Notes: generated by a model not told the origin, from the sequence alone. A stretch of DNA of 64,000 nucleotides from Gammaproteobacteria bacterium (GCA_018222405.1 JAAFAI010000026.1:1-64000); one strand, 5' to 3'. Numbered from the stretch's first letter, positions 18,165 to 27,631 are shown. A program made the numbers and translations.

Positions 18165-18593
18165 TTACAGATGCTGACTCATATAAGCCAGCGCAGTTTC
18201 AAACGCAGATTTCTGAAAACCTTTTAAGCCGGTCTCGCTGAATTCTATAAACACGCGACTTTCTTTTAACGCCGTTTTGATTTCGGTGGGCGGAATCACG
18301 ATAACCTGCACCCCGTTTAGCAATTCCAGCGCCGCCTCTAATTTAAAACCAATAGCGCCACCAGCAAACTTGCCCTTCATCGGGCGCTGGCGGATAACGA
18401 TGGTTTCAATTTTATAATCCTGCACCAGCTGCGCGAAGGATTTCTGAAAATACTTAAGCTCATGAGCAGTAGCGGCTTTCTGTAAGCTCAGTTTACGGGT
18501 ACGGCAGTCAGGAAGCTGAATCAGGCCATTTTCCAGATTCATCAGGGCAATGTTGGCATCATTTCCGGCCAGTTCTACACCACATACACGCAT
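18165..18593 (-). CDS. DUF3010 family protein
   Basis: 142 residues starting MRVCGVELAGNDANIALMN. The opening beta-hairpin with a conserved acidic residue and the later TIVIRQRPMKGKFAGG suggest an RNase H-like fold, and I recognise it as the DUF3010 group found in marine gammaproteobacteria. No function is established. It is a monocistronic unit, convergent with hipA across about 170 bp that hold no gene. Another 227 bp upstream, before the NERD gene, also hold no gene. Confidence 0.65.
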   Translation of the reverse strand: MRVCGVELAGNDANIALMNLENGLIQLPDCRTRKLSLQKAATAHELKYFQKSFAQLVQDYKIETIVIRQRPMKGKFAGGAIGFKLEAALELLNGVQVIVIPPTEIKTALKESRVFIEFSETGLKGFQKSAFETALAYMSQHL

Positions 18594-18820
18594 TACAAAA
18601 CTCCACTTTAAATATCAGCCTGGATTATATCGGATTTAGCGAGGTTGCGGGCTGGTTTTAACAATTTTCCGATGGTGAAAGCTTAGAGGGTATATGTTTA
18701 ACGGTCATCAGGGAGTATTTAATACGTATGTCTTAATAAACGTTGGTTATTTATTATATTTTGCTTTGCAAGCAACCGATTTGTAGACTCGACTTTAGTA
18801 ATATTTCAAGGAATGTATAG

Positions 18821-19699
18821 ATGGAACTACTGATCGTTTTGTTGATCGCATTTTTGCCTTTTATTATTATTTTCTCGGCGATTGCCGTCATTGCCAAGTC
18901 CTTTCATAAACGATCTCGGGTTCCTTTCGATTATTCTGACATGATCAGAGTCCCGGCCTTTACCCTCATTCAAAATCAAAGAGATGAAACGTTTAATATG
19001 CTGCAGTGGACTTTCATGTCCGCCATATATTTTCAGCTACCTTTCTCCATTCCAACACTTGCCCGACTGCTTGGATTCGAAAGTAAAATTGGACAATGGT
19101 GGCTCTACGCGGGTATCTTTTCCATTGTTGCAGTTTACGCTTTAGTTAAAGCAGTACAGGCTTTTACCAAGCTCCGAAATATCAGACTCGGCATCGAAGC
19201 AGAATGGGCAGTTTCTTACGCATTATCAAAAATTACGGACCCTAATGTTCGAGTCTTTCATGATATTCAAGGGCCAAACTTTAATATTGACCACGTAGTT
19301 ACCTACCCCGGTGGTGTGTTGGCGATTGAAACCAAAGGAAGAAGAAAGCCGAATATCAAAAACTCAAGACAAACCCACAAGTTGGTAGTGCAAGGTAACA
19401 AGATCCAATTTCCTCATGGCCCCGACACCGCAATAATCGAACAAGCAACTCGTCAGGCAACCTGGCTGTCTAAAGAGTTAAGTAAAAGCACAGGCATGGA
19501 AGTAATCACCAACCCCCTGGTAGTTATCCCAGGCTGGTTTATTGAAAACAAACAAAAGCCAACCGTACCAGTAATGAACCATAAATCACTGGCCAAGTAT
19601 TACAGTCTTACGAGAAAAACTATACTTAATAGTTCTGCTCTGGAGCGGATAAATCATCAGATAGAACAACTGGCAATGAGGCGATCAGATGAGCTTTAG
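18821..19699 (+). CDS. Membrane-anchored NERD-domain protein
   Basis: 292 residues. Two or three hydrophobic segments (residues 1-27 and about 65-115) precede a NERD (nuclease-related) domain beginning GIEAEWAVSYAL near residue 127 and containing the PD-(D/E)xK-like core NIDHVVTYPGGVLAIETKGR. The Asp and the E-x-K are intact, so catalytic activity is possible. NERD proteins are common on plasmids and defence islands, but most remain uncharacterised. It is convergent with the methyltransferase-HNH gene (33 bp between stops). A good RBS (AAGGAATG) precedes the ATG. Confidence 0.8.
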   Translation: MELLIVLLIAFLPFIIIFSAIAVIAKSFHKRSRVPFDYSDMIRVPAFTLIQNQRDETFNMLQWTFMSAIYFQLPFSIPTLARLLGFESKIGQWWLYAGIFSIVAVYALVKAVQAFTKLRNIRLGIEAEWAVSYALSKITDPNVRVFHDIQGPNFNIDHVVTYPGGVLAIETKGRRKPNIKNSRQTHKLVVQGNKIQFPHGPDTAIIEQATRQATWLSKELSKSTGMEVITNPLVVIPGWFIENKQKPTVPVMNHKSLAKYYSLTRKTILNSSALERINHQIEQLAMRRSDEL

Positions 19700-19732
19700 A
19701 TTTACAACAGATCTTTCTGCATGAGGCTCACA

Positions 19733-21424
19733 TTACCATTCTTCGAGTTGCTGAAAGTCTTTGATTCGGTCCCGCTGTAATGTGAGCGCATCGAAGACAT
19801 CCTCAAAACTACGGTTACTATCAGGCAGGTTCGGCAGCGCGAGATTAGCCTGAGTAAAAAACTCATCCGCACTGTCAGACCAACCTTGTTGCCACCAGTC
19901 TGTGATGATTCGTCTGTTTTGCTGCAAACGGGCGGAGCTGGGTAATTTATCTGATTTCCTGGCGTTGATGTGCGTTTTTGCAGGGAGCAAATTCCATAAA
20001 TCATTATTCGGCCATCGGGAAAATGGCATAGCGTGGTCGATAGCATACTCTGCCACCAGCTTTTTCCCCGACCAGCAACAGTTTACCTTTTCACTCTCAA
20101 GCAAGGTGTTTACCCGGCTTCTTACCCGCGCTGTGGTTCTGCGAGGATCTTCCCAGGCTAACGCTTTAAGCAAATCAGATTGAGAGAACGCCATCGCCCG
20201 TTTTGCCGTGTAGGTTTGCATTAATGCCGCCCACTCATTTACCAGTGAGGGCTCAATCCACACACTGAATCTGGCCAGTGAATCCCAGATACTTACCGGA
20301 ATATAAAAACGCCCGAAGGATTTCATAAAGTCAGCATCAAGAACAACGCCACCAGAAGGTTTACTGGTGCGTTTACTCTCAACATGAAACACTCCTTGCT
20401 CCGTACCCGGCAGAGTAATGTATCGCACAGGCATATCCCGTATGGTGAACGTTACATCTTTCAGCGTTTGATATACCGCTTGCGCGGTATCAGCATTCAG
20501 ATAGGTAGCACCAACGTAAAAATCACTGGCTGTAAAGGAGCGAAGCGCTTGCCACCCACCCTTTTTAACAAAGCCCAACCCTTTACTCCGGTTGCTACTT
20601 TGGGGAATTTCAAAGTGATCGAGCAGCGGTTTAAAGAGTTTTATCCAGTAGAGAGCGACCAAACCAACCGGCAATACTACATGCTCTTTGGTGCGTTCGA
20701 TAACCGCACCGGGATGACCTTCGGCAATTCTTAGTAAGGTGCGCAGCAACGCAACTTTGTACGTAGAAGACTTGTTATCGTTAACAATAATGTTGCGCAG
20801 CAGGGGGAATGCCCCCGAACCGTCGTCAGGTAAGGTAAGTATTACTGTTTGCCAGTAAACATCATCCCGCCCCAACTCGTCAGCATTAGCCTGATCACTA
20901 AGCAGCCGAAATGACAGACCAAACTTGCGGGCAAACCCCGAAAGCTCACCTGCCGAGACCGGGTACATAGTACGTTCGTCGTGGTTCGCGCCATGGCGCA
21001 GCGAAATAATGATTTTGCCATTGGCTTTCAGCAGGGCGCTGAGCTTACGAATACATCGCTCTCGCTCGGAAGGCACAATATGCATCCAGACAGCACTGAG
21101 TAAAATCAGATCAAACTTTGTTTGCAGGCTGAACACCTGAGTAAGCTCTGGTAGCTTATCATTCAACCAATGTATCGGCTGATTAACTACGTATTGTTGG
21201 GCCCGTTCACGAATGCCATCAGCAGGTTCAACGGCAACAACACTCAAACCTTTATCAGCAAGAAAGCGAGCATCGCGACCGGAACCTGCGCCAATATCCA
21301 GCACAAAGCCCTTTTCAGGTATTTCAGAAAGCCAGTCGCCATGTACTTTTTCAAACGCTACGCTGTTATATTGATCAGCGAGTTTTTCTGCATGAGTTGA
21401 ATAGTATTTAATGTTTTCGGACAA
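19733..21424 (-). CDS. SAM-dependent methyltransferase fused to HNH endonuclease
   Basis: 563 residues in two recognisable parts. Residues 1-200 are a class I methyltransferase with motif I VLDIGAGSGRDARFLADKG and the acidic end of beta-2 (VVAVEP). After a middle region of about 200 residues that I do not recognise, the C-terminus carries an HNH-type nuclease (VNCCWSGKKL, AIDHAMPFSRW, WNLLPAKTHINARKSDKLPS, about 450-510) with the His-Asn-Asn/Lys pattern intact. A fused modification and cutting activity recalls a one-protein restriction-modification or anti-phage enzyme. However, the methyltransferase resembles small-molecule and protein types rather than DNA methylases (no DPPY/NPPY seen). 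It is divergent from the helicase gene over 162 bp. Confidence 0.8.
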   Translation of the reverse strand: MSENIKYYSTHAEKLADQYNSVAFEKVHGDWLSEIPEKGFVLDIGAGSGRDARFLADKGLSVVAVEPADGIRERAQQYVVNQPIHWLNDKLPELTQVFSLQTKFDLILLSAVWMHIVPSERERCIRKLSALLKANGKIIISLRHGANHDERTMYPVSAGELSGFARKFGLSFRLLSDQANADELGRDDVYWQTVILTLPDDGSGAFPLLRNIIVNDNKSSTYKVALLRTLLRIAEGHPGAVIERTKEHVVLPVGLVALYWIKLFKPLLDHFEIPQSSNRSKGLGFVKKGGWQALRSFTASDFYVGATYLNADTAQAVYQTLKDVTFTIRDMPVRYITLPGTEQGVFHVESKRTSKPSGGVVLDADFMKSFGRFYIPVSIWDSLARFSVWIEPSLVNEWAALMQTYTAKRAMAFSQSDLLKALAWEDPRRTTARVRSRVNTLLESEKVNCCWSGKKLVAEYAIDHAMPFSRWPNNDLWNLLPAKTHINARKSDKLPSSARLQQNRRIITDWWQQGWSDSADEFFTQANLALPNLPDSNRSFEDVFDALTLQRDRIKDFQQLEEW

Positions 21425-21586
21425 AGGCTTGCTTCCTTGCTAGTTTGTTCAAAACAATCCAGTTAAATTAATATATTCAGCACAATACGAACAAAGCGAT
21501 AAAATTGCAAAGTACGTTTGCCCACAAGAGTCAGGCTAATTGTTATGGTTTTTTACTTACTCAACCTGCCGAAATAAAAGGAACTT

Positions 21587-24500
21587 ATGCAACAAGTCGG
21601 AATTTACGAGCAGCTAATCACACAACTTATCGAACAACGATTAGACAGACAAAGGTTTTATGTTGGAGAACGCGAACTAAATAGCAGCGAAGCATCTATC
21701 TGGTTATCGCGCTTCCTATCTCAGATCCTCGAATACGCCATTGACTCTATTCCATCAGGGGACAATCGAATCCAACAACAAATAGAATTAGCTAATCAGC
21801 TGCTACTTTGGCTAAAAGGCCGGATGCAAGAAGATGATTTTATCGAAGATAATCTGCTGAATAGCCAGGGAAAAATTCTAACCGCTTTATATGAATTAGA
21901 AAATCCAGTTTCAGCGGATTTAAAAAACTACATTAAAGAGATATTTCCGCTTACCGGCCTAACGCAAAGTGAATTATTTTGCGGTAGCAATGCAGGCCTA
22001 TCCCTTGAGTCTGAGCTTAAACGTGAAATCTTGTCAGCAGATAAAATCTACTGGTTAGTGTCATTTATAAAATGGGCCGGTATCCGCATTTTCAGAAAGG
22101 AACTTGAGGAATTTACGGCAAGTGGCCGCGAATTAAAGATCATAACCACCTCATACATGGGAGCGACTGACGCTAAAGCTGTAGAGTTTCTCGCGAGCTT
22201 ACCAAATACAGAAGTTAAGCTTAGCTACAATACCGAACGGGAAAGGCTTCATGCCAAGAGCTACCTATTTCTTCGAAATACTGGATACCATACCGGTTAT
22301 ATCGGTTCCTCCAACCTGTCACATTCGGCATTAACCAATGGATTAGAGTGGAACTTAAAAATTACGTCACAAGAAATTCCCCACATTATAGAAAAATCAC
22401 TCAGTACATTCGAAACTTACTGGGCCTCCGATGATTTCGAAATGTTTAATAGTGATGATGTAAGTAGTGAAAAACTGAAAGCAGCTTTGTCTCAGCAGCG
22501 CGGCGTGCAAGAAAATAATGCAGTGTATTTTTTTGACGTGAAACCTTTCCCTCACCAAAACGACATACTTGAGCAACTTGCTGTTGAACGAAGTGTGCAT
22601 GAGCGGTTTCGTAATTTAGTGGTAGCAGCTACAGGAACGGGTAAGACTCTAATTTCGGCATTTGATTTTGCAAATTTCGTAAAAGCAAAGCCAGAAGCAA
22701 AATTTCTATTTATTGCGCACAGAGAAGAAATATTAAAACAGGCAAGAGCGGCATATCGCGGCGTTTTAAGAAATAACAACTTTGGTGAGTTGTGGGTAGG
22801 CGGAAATACCCCCACGAACTATCGTCAATTATTTGCGTCGGTACAAACACTCAATAGTAAAATTACTGATATAAACCTATCTTCGAATTACTACGACTAT
22901 ATCGTTATCGACGAAGTACACCACATCACAGCAACCAGCTATCGGGTAATTATCGATTACTTCTGCCCGACTATCATGTTGGGGCTTACAGCAACTCCAG
23001 AGCGCCATGATGGAGGCGATATCCTAGCCGACTTTGGCGGTGTTATAGCCGCAGAAATTCGCCTACCGGAAGCCATTAATCGTCGTCACCTTTGCCCCTT
23101 CCAATACTTCGGCATTGATGATGACACAGACTTACGTAACATTCCCTGGAGCCGCGGGCGTTATGATGTCTCTCAATTAACCAACGTATACACAAATAAC
23201 CAATCACGAATCGAAAAAATATTACTTAGCCTGCAAGAAATCATCACAGATCTCAGCAAGATGAGAGCACTGGCCTTTTGCGTAAGCAAAGAACACGCGA
23301 AGTACATGAGTAAACAATTCTTATTAAAAGGCATCAGTGCTGACGTTTTAACCAGTGAAAATAGACAGGAGCGCCAGCAAAAGCAACAAGCCTTGCGTGC
23401 GGGCTCGATTAACGTGTTATGCGTAGTAGATATTTTTAACGAAGGCGTGGATATACCAGAAGTCGATACTTTACTCTTTTTACGGCCGACTGAAAGCTTA
23501 ACCATATTTTTGCAACAACTGGGGCGTGGCTTGCGTTTAGCCGATGGCAAGGAATGTTGCACAATTCTAGATTTTGTAGGCAATTCAAGACCAGAGTATG
23601 ACTTCGCCAATAAATTTAGAGCTCTAGTTGGTAAGAGTAATCGCGCGATAAGCGAAGAGATAAAACAAGGCTTCCCACATGTGCCCTTAGGTTGTCGCAT
23701 AGAAATGACTAAGCGAACTCAAGAAATGGTACTGAGTAACATACGTCAGGCGAGCCTTACTCAAAGACGACTAATAACCTTGATCAGACAGTTTCCTGAA
23801 CACACAACACTGCCCCTAACCTTGTCCAATTTCCTAACGCAATACCCGGAGTTGGATTTAAATGAACTATATAAGCGCACCTGCTGGACAGACCTAGTTC
23901 AACTATCAAGAAATAATGTTGATAAGAACACATCGGATAGAGAAACGTTCAAATTGCTGAGAAAGGCTATCCATAATCGAATTCTCACCTGTGATGACTA
24001 TGCCTATTTGAGCTTTCTCAAACAGTTATGCCAAAACAGCTTTAAAATAAAGGGTAGCGTTAATCGATATGCTCTGATGTGTCACTATGACTTTTGGCAA
24101 AAAACCGGTCCGGAATGCGATTTTGAGACATTACAGCAAAGCCTTTATGAACTTGGGAAAATTGGTTTTATATCAGAGCTAACAGAAGTAATTGATTGGC
24201 AAATACAGCAAATAAAACATCAGCAAACAATAATGGAGTACTTACCAAACGTTCCTATAAAACTTCATGCTCGATATAGTAGGGAGCAGATTTTGATAGG
24301 GTTTGGCACAACGACTTTTGAACGTCAACCTCCAGCTCGTGAGGGGGTATTTGTCATAAAAAGTGACAATATTGAATTGATGTTCGTAACATTGAACAAA
24401 AACGAAAAGCAATTCTCACCAACAACTATGTATCACGACTATGCAATAAACGAGCACCTGTTTCACTGGCAATCGCAAAATAGTGCAAGGCCCGATCGCG

Positions 24501-24727
24501 GCAAAGGTAAGGAATACATTAATCATCAGAAAATTGGCAAACGACTATTTTTATTTGTGAGAGAGCAAACAAAAGACGAATACGGCCGGACCATGGGCTT
24601 CGTTAACTTCGGTGAAGTTGACTATGTCTCCCACACAGGCTCACAACCGATGAATATTAACTGGAAGCTAAGAACACCTATGCCAAGTTTCATGTGGCAA
24701 CAGACTGCGAAGTTAGCCGTGGGTTAA
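21587..24727 (+). CDS. PLD-nuclease / superfamily 2 helicase / DUF3427 protein
   Basis: 1046 residues. A phospholipase-D-like nuclease module comes first (LHAKSYLFLRNTGYHTGYIGSSNLSHSALTNG, about residues 220-250, the HxK...N type). A superfamily 2 helicase follows, with Walker A ATGTGKT near residue 350, DEVHH as the DEAH box near residue 445, and motif VI QQLGRGLRL near 645. A DUF3427-type C-terminal region of about 250 residues ends the protein. This architecture is widespread in accessory genomic regions and has been proposed to act in defence or DNA repair. ATG with AAAGGAAC upstream. It is divergent from the methyltransferase-HNH gene, suggesting a shared control region. Confidence 0.85.
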   Translation: MQQVGIYEQLITQLIEQRLDRQRFYVGERELNSSEASIWLSRFLSQILEYAIDSIPSGDNRIQQQIELANQLLLWLKGRMQEDDFIEDNLLNSQGKILTALYELENPVSADLKNYIKEIFPLTGLTQSELFCGSNAGLSLESELKREILSADKIYWLVSFIKWAGIRIFRKELEEFTASGRELKIITTSYMGATDAKAVEFLASLPNTEVKLSYNTERERLHAKSYLFLRNTGYHTGYIGSSNLSHSALTNGLEWNLKITSQEIPHIIEKSLSTFETYWASDDFEMFNSDDVSSEKLKAALSQQRGVQENNAVYFFDVKPFPHQNDILEQLAVERSVHERFRNLVVAATGTGKTLISAFDFANFVKAKPEAKFLFIAHREEILKQARAAYRGVLRNNNFGELWVGGNTPTNYRQLFASVQTLNSKITDINLSSNYYDYIVIDEVHHITATSYRVIIDYFCPTIMLGLTATPERHDGGDILADFGGVIAAEIRLPEAINRRHLCPFQYFGIDDDTDLRNIPWSRGRYDVSQLTNVYTNNQSRIEKILLSLQEIITDLSKMRALAFCVSKEHAKYMSKQFLLKGISADVLTSENRQERQQKQQALRAGSINVLCVVDIFNEGVDIPEVDTLLFLRPTESLTIFLQQLGRGLRLADGKECCTILDFVGNSRPEYDFANKFRALVGKSNRAISEEIKQGFPHVPLGCRIEMTKRTQEMVLSNIRQASLTQRRLITLIRQFPEHTTLPLTLSNFLTQYPELDLNELYKRTCWTDLVQLSRNNVDKNTSDRETFKLLRKAIHNRILTCDDYAYLSFLKQLCQNSFKIKGSVNRYALMCHYDFWQKTGPECDFETLQQSLYELGKIGFISELTEVIDWQIQQIKHQQTIMEYLPNVPIKLHARYSREQILIGFGTTTFERQPPAREGVFVIKSDNIELMFVTLNKNEKQFSPTTMYHDYAINEHLFHWQSQNSARPDRGKGKEYINHQKIGKRLFLFVREQTKDEYGRTMGFVNFGEVDYVSHTGSQPMNINWKLRTPMPSFMWQQTAKLAVG

Positions 24728-24887
24728 AATCAATCCATTAAAAAAATAGGCCTGTGCTTTTTTTATTCGTGACATCAAGTCGAAAATCAACTTCCAAAAT
24801 AGTAGAAGCCGCTATTTAACTGTAAAAACTTAACAAACCACAGAATTTGCTACACGCTTCATACTTATTAACCTCAAAATTTAATTT

Positions 24888-25571
24888 TTACTTACAGCTA
24901 TATGCTTCATCATTAGCGCCAAAATGGCACTGTATCTTCGTTTGTTGCAATGCAATTGTTGTATGAATAAAAAAACAATCAACCATAAAAAAGATCAAAA
25001 AAGCTATCCATTTTAATTTGGGCTTTATCCTCGTCATGAAAGATGGATTCATAGTTTCTCCATTTTCTTGATTCGAAGCATCAGCCCTATAACAATTCAG
25101 ACTATTAAACTTAATGACTAGCTTACTAAGAAATATCATGTACAGGATAAGAGTGACAGCAAAAAGTACTGTAGCAATAGTTACCTGTAAGGAAGCTGTA
25201 TCAACAAAATTCTTTGCGTAATAAATCGCTAAAGTGATGAAAAGACCAACAGTTGCAACGTTCGTATAGTGCGACATTACTGAGTCGAATAATGATTTCC
25301 TCTCATATTCGGTCAAATTAAAAATCTGATTGATTCTATCATTGTGATTAGTATTAGTTGGCGCAAGTGCTGATGCAATCAAGCTTGGCAAACTAATCAT
25401 TGCAGCAACAAAGTAATAGGTTAATGTAGGGCTCCACGTAGTAAAGTTAAACCTAAAACGGTCAGGATTTATAAGTCTTTCCGGCGTTACTCCATGCAAC
25501 ATAGAAATGACAATATAACCGAAAGTTGCAACAACTAAGCACATTACCAAGATTTTAAAAATCAATTTCAA
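24888..25571 (-). CDS. Membrane protein of unknown function
   Basis: 227 residues with about five hydrophobic segments (near 5-25, 50-68, 108-122, 130-150, 188-208). A cytoplasmic or periplasmic loop NLTEYERKSLFDSVMSHYTN lies between the second and third. It starts at TTG with a strong AAGGAAGG just upstream. The region is AT-rich like its neighbours in the accessory stretch. I recognise no family, and no motif suggests enzymatic activity. The 160 bp downstream, to the helicase stop, hold no gene. Confidence 0.6.
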   Translation of the reverse strand: MKLIFKILVMCLVVATFGYIVISMLHGVTPERLINPDRFRFNFTTWSPTLTYYFVAAMISLPSLIASALAPTNTNHNDRINQIFNLTEYERKSLFDSVMSHYTNVATVGLFITLAIYYAKNFVDTASLQVTIATVLFAVTLILYMIFLSKLVIKFNSLNCYRADASNQENGETMNPSFMTRIKPKLKWIAFLIFFMVDCFFIHTTIALQQTKIQCHFGANDEAYSCK

Positions 25572-25612
25572 AATAACCTTCCTTTTCCGAAACTATCGCT
25601 TTCAACGTAATT

Positions 25613-25933
25613 TCAATATCTTTTTTGTCTCGAATAATGCGCTTCTCTATGGCAATTTGGACACAAAGCTACGACATTTAGAGGATGTTCTGGCCCACCA
25701 TCAGCTAATAGATATAGATAACGGCAATTTTGCGGATTACCTAGAGTAGTGGGCGGATTATTCGTAAAACGCACTGAGCAAGCTGTGAGGCTGCTATATA
25801 AAGAAGAAGTGAACCCGGAAACGGGCCAGATCAAGCAAAGCTGGTTTGACGGGCTCATAACTAGAAAACTAAAGGGAATCATCCACAAAGGGCAAGAAAT
25901 ACCGACACGCATACATATATGGCGAATTAGCAT
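25613..25933 (-). pseudogene. Remnant of an HNH endonuclease gene
   Basis: The last 30 codons read LADGGPEHPLNVVALCPNCHREAHYS, the unmistakable end of an McrA-like HNH domain. The preceding part does not fit the family: the position where family members have a V-H-H motif reads CRYLYLL, so the first catalytic His is gone, and residues upstream look like non-coding translation. The frame also stops at once after the motif. This is best read as the 3' stub of a decayed or replaced gene. Together with the next 30 bp it fills the gap between the membrane protein gene and the four-gene operon. Confidence 0.6.
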
Positions 25934-25960
25934 TTACTTGGAGTTCTGTAAATAAGTGTA

Positions 25961-26125
25961 CTAGCTATCTAATTTATCAATAATATCTCTAATGCTCTTA
26001 GAGGCGAGTATTTCAGCAACTTTTGAATCGTCAAAATGTTCTTTGACATATTTTTCGTGCTTAACTCGATTGGGCAACAATGTTTTTGACCATTGTTCAA
26101 ATGACTTAAATTTCTTATTTTCCAT
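25961..26125 (-). CDS. 54-residue protein, last gene of the Ntn-hydrolase operon
   Basis: A short open frame beginning MENKKFKSFEQWSKTLLPNR and ending RDIIDKLDS. Its ATG lies inside the end of the Ntn-hydrolase gene (11-bp overlap), so it is probably translationally coupled. The product is charged, lysine-rich and predicted helical, with no signal peptide or membrane segment. I recognise no family. Size and position would suit an antitoxin, adaptor or substrate tag of the operon, but nothing in the sequence proves it. It is easily missed by gene callers with a 60-codon cut-off. Confidence 0.6.
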   Translation of the reverse strand: MENKKFKSFEQWSKTLLPNRVKHEKYVKEHFDDSKVAEILASKSIRDIIDKLDS

Positions 26126-27383
26126 AATTTTCAAAATAGCTATGATTCAATTCTGGCGGGAAATAGTGCTTTCTTTTCACCCACACCATTCCGTCACCCT
26201 TAGATATAACAGCCACATCTATAGGACCGCCTACAGACTCAATAACATGAGTCACTTTTCTTTTAAAAGCTGTCAAATTTACCAGCGATTCAGCCATGGC
26301 CGCCAGCTCATCTTTCGGCAAAGCTGCAACCATAGACATTACAGGACTAGTGTGTTTCATGTCTGTATGAGACTGAATTGATCGAAAGCAATTTTTAACA
26401 ATCTCAAGCACAGCTTCCAAGTATTTCTCATTGGGCTTAAGGGATCTTGTCTTATAAATTTTGGAAATCAACTCAGGCATTCCTTCGAGTGTGTTTCGGA
26501 TATATTCGAACACGAAACCGAGCAATTCATCGTTAGTACCTTTCATAAAAGTATCAACCATTTGATAATCAGCAAAAGCTAGAATTGCAGATGAGCCATC
26601 ATTGTTTTCACAATAGGTCTTTTCTTCATCTAGGTAGTACCTTAATTTACTATCGTACATGCCTGCTATTTGATAAGTCGCTACTTGAGGGAATATTTCT
26701 TTTTTTCCGTATCCTGCGATCACCAAACCTGAGAGATCTTTGTTACTAAACATAAATTTAATCATAAGAAGAGCAGCTAAGTCGATGAGCTTTTCTCGTG
26801 TTTTCTTCGATATGGGTAGATTTTCAAAGACTTTAGATATAGTTGATTCTGCAACATTTCTAACACTTGCTTTAGAGCGCCTCTTTGACTTAATGTCGAA
26901 CTTGCTACAAAATTCTCTATGATTGGCATCCAATAAAAACTCATCTACAACTTTAGAAAAAACATTCTCCGTAGTGTTTAGATCTATTTCACCATCACTT
27001 TCGAAGATTTGATGAATTTCAATAAAAAATGTATCAAGTAAAGATGAATAATAGCCGCGCAAATTTCTAGTTAAAAAATCGACTTGTGATTCTTCGCTAA
27101 AAAAGCCGCAGTTAGAAATGTAATTTATAAAGTCAGTTGCATATTCAGACAGGTTGTCATAAGACTTATCGCTTAGAACGCTTCTGTAGGATTTGATCAG
27201 AACTTCCCAAGGTATAGAAAGTATATTAGCATTACCAAAAACCATTATGCCGATAGGTTCTTTAACAGATAAACTAAAAAGTTTTATTGCCGAATTATAC
27301 GTTTTTTGGTGGCCGATGGTGACGGCACTATCAGCCGCAAGAGCAATCCCTTGATTATTAAAAATGACTACTTCCGATGTCAC
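26115..27383 (-). CDS. Proteasome/HslV-like N-terminal threonine hydrolase
   Basis: 422 residues. If Met is removed, the mature N-terminus is Thr1, and the next residues match a proteasome beta subunit in register: Asp17 in LAADSAVT, Lys33 in NSAIKLFSL and a Gly-containing turn at 47-49 (MVFGNAN). These are the catalytic triad positions of the 20S proteasome and HslV. The rest is mostly helical by composition and extends about 190 residues beyond a normal beta subunit (175-230 residues). No ATPase unfoldase gene accompanies it; instead it follows a zeta-like kinase and a coiled-coil protein in one operon. It is distinct in length from HslV, Anbu and BPH. A cytoplasmic peptidase role is inferred from the active-site geometry. 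Confidence 0.72.
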   Translation of the reverse strand: MTSEVVIFNNQGIALAADSAVTIGHQKTYNSAIKLFSLSVKEPIGIMVFGNANILSIPWEVLIKSYRSVLSDKSYDNLSEYATDFINYISNCGFFSEESQVDFLTRNLRGYYSSLLDTFFIEIHQIFESDGEIDLNTTENVFSKVVDEFLLDANHREFCSKFDIKSKRRSKASVRNVAESTISKVFENLPISKKTREKLIDLAALLMIKFMFSNKDLSGLVIAGYGKKEIFPQVATYQIAGMYDSKLRYYLDEEKTYCENNDGSSAILAFADYQMVDTFMKGTNDELLGFVFEYIRNTLEGMPELISKIYKTRSLKPNEKYLEAVLEIVKNCFRSIQSHTDMKHTSPVMSMVAALPKDELAAMAESLVNLTAFKRKVTHVIESVGGPIDVAVISKGDGMVWVKRKHYFPPELNHSYFENYGK

Positions 27384-27405
27384 CTACTTCTCCAAATTTA
27401 TCTAA

Positions 27406-27627
27406 TTAAAAAGCGTTGTATCGCTCTCGCATCTCTTCTAAGTCATCCGATTTACCTGCAATCAGTCGTGATTCAAAAGTTTCTTGAAGATAAACATTTT
27501 CAATATAATCAGATAAAATCTTTTTCTCTTCTCTGCTAATTTCTCTTTTAGATGAAGCAGCACTAGAAGCTATAAATTGTCTTTTTAATTCTTCTATTTT
27601 TTTGTTGTACTCTCTTTCAAAGTTCAT
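27406..27627 (-). CDS. Small coiled-coil protein in the zeta / Ntn-hydrolase operon
   Basis: 73 residues, highly charged and helical throughout (EREYNKKIEELKRQF, then ISREEKKILSDYIENVYLQETFESRLI), with heptad-like spacing at the N-terminus. It starts 4 bp after the kinase gene and ends 22 bp before the hydrolase gene, so it is co-transcribed with both. No family is recognised. A small helical protein next to a zeta-like kinase would be the expected place for an antitoxin, but it does not visibly resemble the epsilon antitoxin. Confidence 0.65.
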   Translation of the reverse strand: MNFEREYNKKIEELKRQFIASSAASSKREISREEKKILSDYIENVYLQETFESRLIAGKSDDLEEMRERYNAF

Positions 27628-27631
27628 TTTG

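Noticed and set aside
25749..25955. Plus-strand frame of 68 codons with protein-like composition (TEQAVRLLYKEEVNPETG...)
   Set aside because: It overlaps the minus-strand HNH stub, starts with GTG without RBS, and matches no family I know; it is probably a chance frame or a different fossil.
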